From: Ignavibacteriaceae bacterium
GTDB taxonomy: Bacteria; Bacteroidota; Ignavibacteria; Ignavibacteriales; Ignavibacteriaceae
Direction of reading: 5' to 3'
Length of the DNA: 6,093 nucleotides
Assembly: GCA_031292465.1 (NCBI GenBank)
Contig: JARLHB010000540.1
Span: 1 to 6,093 of the forward strand
Each line of letters begins with the position of its first letter. The first letter of the stretch is position 1. Below the pieces are notes generated by a model. That model ran no database searches and was not told the origin of the DNA. It saw only the letters and a list, made by a program, of their open reading frames with translations. This document shows positions 1 to 4,684 of the stretch, in pieces. Both the position numbers and the translations under genes were made by a program.

Positions 1-25
1 AAAGCTCCGGCAAGGCGGAGCTTTT
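1..25. terminator. Probable intrinsic terminator 3' of dnaA (bidirectional hairpin)
   Basis: Bases 1-9 (AAAGCTCCG) pair perfectly with 16-24 (CGGAGCTTT) around a six-base loop. The stem has a GC-rich core with A residues on one side and a T4 run (22-25) on the other, the usual form of a terminator that can work in both directions. It begins 25 bases beyond the dnaA stop codon, so it probably ends the dnaA transcript on the minus strand. For that direction the rest of the U tract would lie outside the window. It could equally end a rightward gene entering from the left. No other gene fits between it and dnaA. Confidence 0.8.
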
Positions 26-49
26 CTTGTTTTCTATAAAAACTTTAAA

Positions 50-1450
50 TCAGGAACAATTTATCTCGATATTGTTTCTTAATAAATTTACGGTGTCTTT
101 AAGTTGCAAGTCGGTTTGCATTGATGTTTCTATGGAATTATATGCATGTATAACCGTAGAGTGGTCCCTGCCGCCAAAGTGCAGTCCAATTGTCTTTAAT
201 GACGATTTTGTAAGCTCTTTTGCCAGGTACATAGCAATCTGGCGCGCATTTACAACTTCTTTTCTTCTGGTTTTATCTCTAATCTTGTTTTCATCAATTT
301 TGAAGTAATCGCATACGCATTTGGTTATATCTTCAATTGTGATATTTATTTTTACATCAGTCGCAATTTCTTTTACAATGTTTTTTGTTAATTCAAGATT
401 GATTTCTTTTGAATTTAACGAAGCGTTTGCAAGCAGTTTTATTAAACAGCCTTCAAGTTCCCTGATGTTTGAGGTAATGTTGTTTGCTATATATTCCAAT
501 ATTTCTGAAGAAATTGACATACCGTAATCTTCAGATTTTCTTTTAAGTATGGCGATTCTTGTTTCTAGGTCCGGCGGCTGAATATCGGCAGTTAATCCCC
601 ATTGAAAACGGGAAATTAACCTGTCGTCAAGCCCCTTAAGATCTTTAGGGGGTTTATCGCTGGATAAAATTATTTGTTTCCTCGATTGGTGAAGCGTATT
701 AAATATTTGAAAAAACAAATCCTGGGTTTTTTCTTTTCCAATTAAAGACTGGATGTCGTCGATTATGAGAACATCCATTTTTCTGTAAAAATTAGAAAAA
801 TCATTTAACGTATTATTTTGAATAGATTCAACAAATTCTACTGTAAACATGTCCGCAGAAAGATATATTACCCGTTTCTCCGGTAAATTTTGCAATATTT
901 TGTTCCCAATTGCCTGAATCAGGTGCGTTTTACCCAACCCAACGCCGCCATATACAAATAATGGATTAAAGGAAGTTCCGCCGGGGTTGTCGCTTATTGC
1001 TCCCGCGGCTGCGCGTGCAAGCTGATTGCCCTCGCCTTTTATAAAATTATCAAAAGTGTACCTTGGGTTCAAAAAAGATTCAAAATCCTGTTTTGGCTTC
1101 TGGGGTTCAACAACCTCGGGGACAACAGCAGCCTGGCTTGGATGGACTATAATTTCTTCAACTTCTTTTTCTTCAGAGATCACATATGCAAGTTTCGCAT
1201 CGTGACCAAGAACTTCATGAATGGTTTTGTTTATTAGTGTATTATAATGCTCATCGATCCATTCCCAAAAGAACTGGCTTGGGAGTTGAACTTTTAACGT
1301 AGAACTATTCAACTCTACCGGTTTTATGGGTAAAAACCAGGTGTTATAGGTCATTAAAGTGACATTTTCTTTAATTGTTCTAAGGCAATCTCTCCATACG
1401 GTGGTAGGTTCTAATAAGATTTTATTCTCTGGCGTTACAAATTCATTCAT
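50..1450 (-). CDS. dnaA: Chromosomal replication initiator protein DnaA
   Basis: DnaA is the AAA+ ATPase that binds DnaA boxes at oriC, melts the adjacent AT-rich DNA and recruits the replicative helicase. The 466-residue product is of normal length and has all four domains. Domain I (about 15-90) has the W..CL..I.......TW.LPI pattern. A short variable linker (about 91-125) follows. The AAA+ core has Walker A GGVGLGKT (168-175), Walker B LIIDD (228-232), a sensor 1 segment LSSD (262-265), the arginine finger R281 in SRFQWGLT, and sensor 2 R330 in NIRELEG. The C-terminal DNA-binding domain carries ARQIAMYLAKELT (from 402) and the signature GGRDHSTV (426-433). No key residue is missing. The ATG at 1450 gives the expected N-terminus; no clear Shine-Dalgarno site precedes it. 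A DnaA-box-like site lies 7 to 15 bases upstream of the start codon, which suggests autoregulation. A terminator follows, so dnaA is not co-transcribed with dnaN here. The identification is secure. Confidence 0.98.
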   Translation of the reverse strand: MNEFVTPENKILLEPTTVWRDCLRTIKENVTLMTYNTWFLPIKPVELNSSTLKVQLPSQFFWEWIDEHYNTLINKTIHEVLGHDAKLAYVISEEKEVEEIIVHPSQAAVVPEVVEPQKPKQDFESFLNPRYTFDNFIKGEGNQLARAAAGAISDNPGGTSFNPLFVYGGVGLGKTHLIQAIGNKILQNLPEKRVIYLSADMFTVEFVESIQNNTLNDFSNFYRKMDVLIIDDIQSLIGKEKTQDLFFQIFNTLHQSRKQIILSSDKPPKDLKGLDDRLISRFQWGLTADIQPPDLETRIAILKRKSEDYGMSISSEILEYIANNITSNIRELEGCLIKLLANASLNSKEINLELTKNIVKEIATDVKINITIEDITKCVCDYFKIDENKIRDKTRRKEVVNARQIAMYLAKELTKSSLKTIGLHFGGRDHSTVIHAYNSIETSMQTDLQLKDTVNLLRNNIEINCS

Positions 1451-1456
1451 AAATAC

Positions 1457-1465
1457 TTATCAACA
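1457..1465 (+). promoter_or_regulatory. DnaA box (one mismatch), in the dnaA leader
   Basis: TTATCAACA differs from the TTATCCACA consensus at one position. It sits only 6 bases from the dnaA start codon, where a ribosome-binding site would normally be. DnaA bound here could affect dnaA expression, but that is an inference. Confidence 0.6.
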
Positions 1466-1478
1466 TTTGAAAATTGAA

Positions 1479-1502
1479 AAAACTTCAAATTTGTGAAGTT
1501 TT
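1479..1502 (-). promoter_or_regulatory. Hairpin in the dnaA 5' leader
   Basis: AAAACTTCA (1479-1487) pairs perfectly with TGAAGTTTT (1494-1502) around a six-base loop. Read on the minus strand, the hairpin is followed by a run of six T residues and then CAATTTT, so it resembles a weak intrinsic terminator 29 bases upstream of the dnaA ATG. It could be a leader attenuator, the end of a leftward transcript crossing the origin, or simply AT-rich symmetry. The stem has only two G:C pairs, so its stability is modest. Confidence 0.4.
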
Positions 1503-1529
1503 CAGCAAAAACAGTAAAACGCCCAAAAG

Positions 1530-1538
1530 TTATCAACA
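1530..1538 (+). promoter_or_regulatory. DnaA box (one mismatch)
   Basis: TTATCAACA is identical to the copy at 1457-1465 and in the same orientation, 73 bases away. Two identical variant boxes in one small gap support a real DnaA-binding array in this region. Confidence 0.65.
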
Positions 1539-1655
1539 AATTGCCAACATTAAATATTGGGCTGTAAATTGCTGTAATACAAGGCGTTACGGGGCTCTTT
1601 TTGATTTGTTGTCACAATGAAATAATTAGAAATAAACACCTTGTAGCAAAAACCC

Positions 1656-1674
1656 TTGTGAAACGTTTTCACAA
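1656..1674. promoter_or_regulatory. Near-perfect palindrome beside the consensus DnaA box
   Basis: TTGTGAAA (1656-1663) and TTTCACAA (1667-1674) form 8-base inverted arms around a 3-base centre. The end of the palindrome is 7 bases from the perfect DnaA box at 1682. The layout TGTGA-N7-TCACA looks like a dimer-binding operator, similar to CRP/FNR-family sites but with one extra spacer base. The half-site hexamer TTGTGA recurs elsewhere in the gap. The binding protein is unknown. Confidence 0.45.
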
Positions 1675-1681
1675 AAAAAAG

Positions 1682-1690
1682 TTATCCACA
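1682..1690 (+). promoter_or_regulatory. DnaA box (perfect consensus)
   Basis: TTATCCACA matches the high-affinity DnaA box exactly. It lies between the palindrome at 1656-1674 and the AT-rich stretch that starts near 1733, which is a suitable place for loading DnaA onto a neighbouring unwinding element. Confidence 0.85.
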
Positions 1691-1740
1691 ACATACGCAC
1701 AATTATTAAGGCCTTCTGGATGTGTGAAAAAATAGGAAGT

Positions 1741-1860
1741 ATATATGTTCAATCCAAATTAATTTTTCAGAAATATTTATTAAAAAATCATTTATTTTAA
1801 AAATTAAACAATATGGAAGAAAATAATGTTTATTGTATATTTGCATATCATTATTTAATT
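1741..1860. other. AT-rich stretch, candidate DNA unwinding element
   Basis: A hand count gives 16 G or C in these 120 bases, about 13%, far below the flanking genes. The stretch lies about 50 bases from the perfect DnaA box and just before the rpmH leader. I infer a duplex-unwinding role from position and composition. Part of it must also serve as the upstream region of the rpmH promoter, which would itself be AT-rich. Confidence 0.5.
1836..1843 (+). promoter_or_regulatory. Possible Bacteroidota-type -7 promoter element for the rpmH operon
   Basis: TATATTTG fits the TAnnTTTG -7 element of Bacteroidota primary-sigma promoters and lies about 49 bases before the rpmH start codon. I could not find a convincing TTTG -33 element at the right distance, and such an AT-rich region gives matches by chance, so the call is weak. 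Confidence 0.3.
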
Positions 1861-1878
1861 TTACAGTCTTTGTGATAA

Positions 1879-1885
1879 AAAGGAG
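1879..1885 (+). promoter_or_regulatory. Strong Shine-Dalgarno site of rpmH
   Basis: AAAGGAG ends 6 bases before the ATG at 1892. It is the only clear Shine-Dalgarno site in the window; the other starts lack one. It fixes the rpmH start and fits the high translation expected of a ribosomal protein gene. Confidence 0.85.
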
Positions 1886-1891
1886 TACTAT

Positions 1892-2038
1892 ATGAAGAGG
1901 ACATTTCAACCAAGTCTTAGAAAAAGAAAAAATAAGCATGGTTTCAGAGAAAGAATGAAATCAGTGAGCGGCCGTAAAGTGTTGGCCAGAAGAAGATTAA
2001 AAGGAAGAAAAAAGCTAACTGTCAGTGATGAGAATTAG
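1892..2038 (+). CDS. rpmH: Large ribosomal subunit protein bL34
   Basis: This 48-residue protein is a small, very basic component of the 50S subunit that binds 23S rRNA. It starts MKRTFQPS, has the central KNKHGFRERM motif, continues through SGRKVLARRRLKGRKKLTVS, and ends in DEN. These are the hallmarks of bL34 over its whole length, and the size is normal for the family. The start is set by the AAAGGAG site six bases upstream. It is the first gene of the rpmH-rnpA-yidD-yidC operon and diverges from dnaA across the origin. Its stop codon is 5 bases from the rnpA start, so the two are probably translationally coupled. The identification is secure. Confidence 0.97.
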   Translation: MKRTFQPSLRKRKNKHGFRERMKSVSGRKVLARRRLKGRKKLTVSDEN

Positions 2039-2043
2039 AAACC

Positions 2044-2442
2044 TTGAAAAATTTTAGTCTTTCATCTAATGAAAGAATAAAAAAAAGAAAAGATTTTGAA
2101 CTAATATTTTCTACAGGCAGGCTGGTTTACTCAACCGGGCGGGTTTTGCGTGCGCACTATTTAATCGAAAAAAGTACAGAAGATAGTGGAGTAAAAATTG
2201 CACCGGTTGTAAGCAAGAAGCTTGGAAACGCCGTCTGGAGAAATAGAGTTAAAAGGCTACTCAAAGAATCTTATAGACTAAATAAAGAAATACTTACCGA
2301 AGTCAGTTTAAGAAATAGTGTTTTACTTAAAATTGTTTTTTCTCCTAATATGCTGAATGAAGAAAAAAATAAAGTTTTAAGCTATAAAGAAATAATGCCG
2401 CATGTTTTTGAAATTATGACTAAGATAGCAAGCAGGCTGTAA
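2044..2442 (+). CDS. rnpA: Ribonuclease P protein component
   Basis: RnpA is the protein cofactor of RNase P; it helps the catalytic RNA bind pre-tRNA and remove the 5' leader. The product is 132 residues, near the usual 110-130. It shows the N-terminal RIKKRKDFELIFSTGR block (11-26), where the aromatic and basic residues face the pre-tRNA leader. The conserved RNR motif is in SKKLGNAVWRNRVKRLLKESYR (57-78), with R66, N67 and R68. The start is TTG at 2044. An in-frame TGA at 2029-2031 closes the frame upstream, no ATG occurs in frame until residue 103, and TTG gives the expected N-terminus. No good Shine-Dalgarno site is visible, so translation probably depends on ribosomes finishing rpmH 5 bases earlier. 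The stop codon overlaps the yidD ATG by one base. Confidence 0.96.
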   Translation: MKNFSLSSNERIKKRKDFELIFSTGRLVYSTGRVLRAHYLIEKSTEDSGVKIAPVVSKKLGNAVWRNRVKRLLKESYRLNKEILTEVSLRNSVLLKIVFSPNMLNEEKNKVLSYKEIMPHVFEIMTKIASRL

Positions 2443-2651
2443 TGTGGAGAATACTGGTTTTTATAATAAAAGGTTATCAAAAATTAATATCTCCGCTTTT
2501 CCCGCCGTCTTGTAGATTTTATCCAACCTGCTCAGAGTACGCAATACAAGCAATTGAGAAATACGGAATTTTTAAAGGCGGGATTAAAGCAGTGTGGCGA
2601 ATATTAAGATGCAATCCTTTCAACAAAGGGGGATTTGACCCCGTACAATAA
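2442..2651 (+). CDS. yidD: Membrane protein insertion efficiency factor YidD
   Basis: YidD is a small inner-membrane-associated protein that aids YidC-dependent insertion of membrane proteins; its exact mechanism is not settled. The 69-residue product matches the family from end to end: an N-terminal amphipathic or membrane-associating segment (2-20), then PPSCRFYPTCSEYAIQAIEKYG (21-42), then the KGG...WRILRCNPFNKGGFDPV block (45-68). The three conserved cysteines are C24, C30 and C57. The ATG overlaps the rnpA stop in a TAATG junction, which implies coupling by termination and reinitiation. It is followed by yidC after 10 bases, the usual gene order. The protein ends in Q directly after DPV, a slightly short tail but within the family's range. 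Confidence 0.96.
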   Translation: MWRILVFIIKGYQKLISPLFPPSCRFYPTCSEYAIQAIEKYGIFKGGIKAVWRILRCNPFNKGGFDPVQ

Positions 2652-2661
2652 TGGATATGGA

Positions 2662-4548
2662 ATGGACAAACAAACAACAATAGCTTTTGTATTTATCGGC
2701 GCAATATTAGTCTTATGGCTTTACCTGAATTCGCCAAAGCAGCCTGAACAAACAACCGGGAAGACCGATACCTCATCGGTTAGTTACGACACGAATAAAA
2801 ATAAACCTGCTGTTGAAAGTAAAAAAGAAGAAACAAAAAATGCCGTGGCTGAACCCGTTTCCGGTAAAAGCGACAGTTCTTCTTATGGTAAATATTTCTC
2901 GGCGCCATCCGGCAATGAACAGATTATTACGGTAGAAAACGAACTGGTAAAGCTGGAACTAAGCAACAGGGGCGGTGATATAAAGAAGTACTTCCTTAAA
3001 AATTATAATAATTGGTTTACTAAAAAAGCCGATGCGGAGAAGAATTTCTATAACTCACACGTTCAGTTGGTTGATTATCCACAAGGCGGCGGCGGCCCGG
3101 ATTTATCTTTCGTTTCAACCGACGGTAAAGCAATCAATACTTCCAAACTGGAGTTCGTTTCCAACGCTTCTAAATCTTATTACAATATATCCGGCAAAGA
3201 TTCTTTAGTTATTGTTTATACTTTAAAGGTTGCAGATAATAAATATCTCGAAAAGACATTTATATTCTACGGCGCTAAATACAGTATGAAGTGCAGCCTG
3301 AATCTGGTAGGGCTGAATAATATTATTGGCAATAACGATATTGACTTTGTCTGGAGCAAGGGCTTGAGAGGCGTTGAAGAAAATTCAGTTGATGAAACAT
3401 CATATTCCAATGCAAGCGTTTATTACGGCGGCGACCACGTGGTTGTTGATCCTCCTAAAGTTGGCGAAAAAGCAGAAAAAGATTTTAACGGAACGGTTGA
3501 TTGGGTTGCTGTAAGGAATAAATATTTTGCAGCTATTATTGCACCACAAAACCCTTCCGGTGTAGACGGCGCCTATGTAGAAGGATATAAATCAAATATT
3601 GCAAACAATGGCCTGAATACTTCTTATAATATTCGCTTAATAATTCCATTTAATAATTCAGAGTTAGAACAAAAAAGCTTCAATATCTATATCGGCCCGG
3701 CAGATTATACTATATTGAAATCTTATGGCCATAATCTTGATGAAATAGTTGAATTTGGAAATTTTCTGGGGCTAAAGTTTCTAATCCGTTTTATTTCCCT
3801 TTATTTACTTTTGCCATTGTTTAATATGCTGCATTTGCTAATACCAAACTATGGCGTGGTTATAATCGTTTTTTCATTGATTATTAAGATACTTTTGTAC
3901 CCGCTTACAAAGTCAAGTTTCCAATCGATGAAGAAGATGCAACTGCTTCAGCCAAAGATGACTGAACTAAAAGAAAAGTATAAAGACGATCCACAGAAAA
4001 TGAATAAAGAAACAATGAAACTTTATTCAACCTATGGAGTAAATCCTGCCGGCGGATGTTTGCCGCTGCTTTTACAGATGCCGATTTTTATAGCACTGTG
4101 GGGATTATTAAAAGTGGCGATTGAGCTAAGGCAGCAGCCATTTGTTTTTTGGATAACAGATCTTTCCCGGCCGGATAATATTTTTACTTTACCTTTTAAA
4201 CTTCCATTCTTCGGTATCGACCAGGTGAGCGGTTTGGCATTGTTGATGGGAATAACTACATTCGTTCAACAGAAGATGTCCGTTAAAGATCCAAAGCAGC
4301 AATCGCTGGTTTATATAATGCCGGTATTCCTTACAATTTTGTTTATGAGTTTTCCGGCCGGATTGAACCTGTATTACTTTATGTTTAATGTATTTTCAAT
4401 AGCGCAGCAATATTATATCAATCAGAAACACGATGGCATGGAACTGGTACCCGTAAAGAATCCTAAAAAAACGGGTGGCTTTATGTCCAGGATGATGGAT
4501 GCTGCAGAAAAAAATGCAAAGGTACAGCAACAGAAAAGAAAACGTTAA
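2662..4548 (+). CDS. yidC: Membrane protein insertase YidC
   Basis: YidC inserts and folds inner-membrane proteins, alone or with SecYEG. The 628-residue product has the Gram-negative layout. A first membrane segment (about 6-22) precedes a low-complexity Ser/Lys/Glu linker (25-80). The large periplasmic P1 beta domain spans about 85-350. The conserved insertase core follows: a membrane region (370-413), a charged cytoplasmic hairpin (418-455), and further membrane segments at about 463-487, 523-537 and 552-583. Core motifs include YPLTKSSFQSMKKMQLLQPKM (from 413), NPAGGCLPLLLQMPIF (461-476) and FPAGLNLYY (564-572). The hydrophilic-groove arginine of E. coli YidC (R366) is replaced by K409, a conservative change. 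The tail is basic (QQQKRKR). I chose ATG 2662 because it gives the family's MDKQTTIAF-type N-terminus; an in-frame TTG at 2635 would add nine hydrophilic residues inside yidD. Confidence 0.97.
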   Translation: MDKQTTIAFVFIGAILVLWLYLNSPKQPEQTTGKTDTSSVSYDTNKNKPAVESKKEETKNAVAEPVSGKSDSSSYGKYFSAPSGNEQIITVENELVKLELSNRGGDIKKYFLKNYNNWFTKKADAEKNFYNSHVQLVDYPQGGGGPDLSFVSTDGKAINTSKLEFVSNASKSYYNISGKDSLVIVYTLKVADNKYLEKTFIFYGAKYSMKCSLNLVGLNNIIGNNDIDFVWSKGLRGVEENSVDETSYSNASVYYGGDHVVVDPPKVGEKAEKDFNGTVDWVAVRNKYFAAIIAPQNPSGVDGAYVEGYKSNIANNGLNTSYNIRLIIPFNNSELEQKSFNIYIGPADYTILKSYGHNLDEIVEFGNFLGLKFLIRFISLYLLLPLFNMLHLLIPNYGVVIIVFSLIIKILLYPLTKSSFQSMKKMQLLQPKMTELKEKYKDDPQKMNKETMKLYSTYGVNPAGGCLPLLLQMPIFIALWGLLKVAIELRQQPFVFWITDLSRPDNIFTLPFKLPFFGIDQVSGLALLMGITTFVQQKMSVKDPKQQSLVYIMPVFLTILFMSFPAGLNLYYFMFNVFSIAQQYYINQKHDGMELVPVKNPKKTGGFMSRMMDAAEKNAKVQQQKRKR

Positions 4549-4567
4549 TTAGATCAGGTACTGTTAA

Positions 4568-4648
4568 GTAGTTTTTGTTGAAGGCTTGCCGGAGACTGCT
4601 CCGGGATTATATGTGTTGATACATATTTGGGGTTTCAACAAAAACTAC
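4568..4648. repeat. 81-base folded element: 15-bp inverted repeat enclosing two hairpins
   Basis: Bases 4568-4582 (GTAGTTTTTGTTGAA) are the exact reverse complement of 4634-4648. The 51 bases between contain two further stems: CCGGAG/CTCCGG (4589-4594 with 4599-4604, loop ACTG) and ATATGT/ACATAT (4609-4614 with 4621-4626). Together they would form a three-way junction closed by a long stem. It lies in the gap between the yidC stop and the patatin start. Possible roles are a transcript-end structure for the yidC operon, a leader regulator of the patatin gene, or a small MITE-like or REP-like repeat. I see no clear target-site duplication, and no U tract directly follows the outer stem. It has no protein-coding potential. 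Confidence 0.6.
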
Positions 4649-4662
4649 ATAGCTGTAGTTTT
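4641..4662 (+). terminator. Possible weak terminator or attenuator hairpin upstream of the patatin gene
   Basis: AAAACTACA (4641-4649) pairs with TGTAGTTTT (4654-4662) around the loop TAGC. The A-tract/stem/T-tract form resembles a bidirectional intrinsic terminator, but the non-A/T-run core is only five base pairs. Most of its left arm is also the right arm of the 15-bp repeat at 4568-4648, so the two structures cannot form together. That is the geometry of an antiterminator/terminator pair; function is inferred, not shown. Confidence 0.35.
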
Positions 4663-4684
4663 AAGATTCATTCTTTATGCATAA

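Larger units (their letters stand above)
1451..1891. other. Probable chromosomal replication origin (oriC)
   Basis: This 441-base gap between divergent dnaA and rpmH has no credible gene. It contains three same-strand DnaA-box matches: TTATCAACA at 1457-1465 and 1530-1538, and the perfect TTATCCACA at 1682-1690. It also has an AT-rich stretch (1741-1860, about 13% GC by hand count) on the rpmH side of the perfect box, a candidate unwinding element. A dnaA/rpmH junction is a classic oriC location. The region must also hold the promoters for dnaA (leftward) and for the rpmH operon (rightward). I did not compute GC skew, and no clear DnaA-trio array was found, so origin function is an inference from context plus boxes. 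Confidence 0.8.

Noticed and set aside
27..308. 93-codon plus-strand open frame
   Set aside because: It lies antisense to the conserved 3' part of dnaA and shows no recognisable domain; a shadow of the real gene.
321..527. 68-codon plus-strand open frame with hydrophobic residues
   Set aside because: It is antisense to the conserved AAA+ end and linker to the DNA-binding domain of dnaA; the hydrophobic look comes from reading the complement of Lys/Glu-rich codons.
1561..1577. Tandem GCTGTAA copies spaced by three bases, considered as origin iterons
   Set aside because: Only two short copies are present; too few to call an iteron array.
1691..1740. DnaA-trio array next to the consensus DnaA box
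   Set aside because: No run of three or more phased trinucleotides of the expected type was found by eye beside the box at 1682-1690.
1706..1939. 77-codon minus-strand open frame across the origin and the start of rpmH
   Set aside because: It runs through very AT-rich DNA and antisense to rpmH, has no ribosome site or family resemblance, and would conflict with the rpmH promoter region.
2635..2661. Upstream in-frame TTG start for yidC
   Set aside because: It would add nine hydrophilic residues before the conserved MDKQTT N-terminus and overlap the end of yidD; the G-rich run before it is too close to serve as its ribosome site.
2651..2683. ATG in a TAATG junction with the yidD stop, giving a 10-codon frame
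   Set aside because: It is out of frame with yidC and ends after ten codons. It could act in reinitiation but does not support a gene.
4568..4648. tRNA or tmRNA-like gene suggested by the nested stems
   Set aside because: The closing stem is 15 bp rather than 7, there are only two inner arms, and no T-arm GTTCGA-type motif or CCA end is visible.
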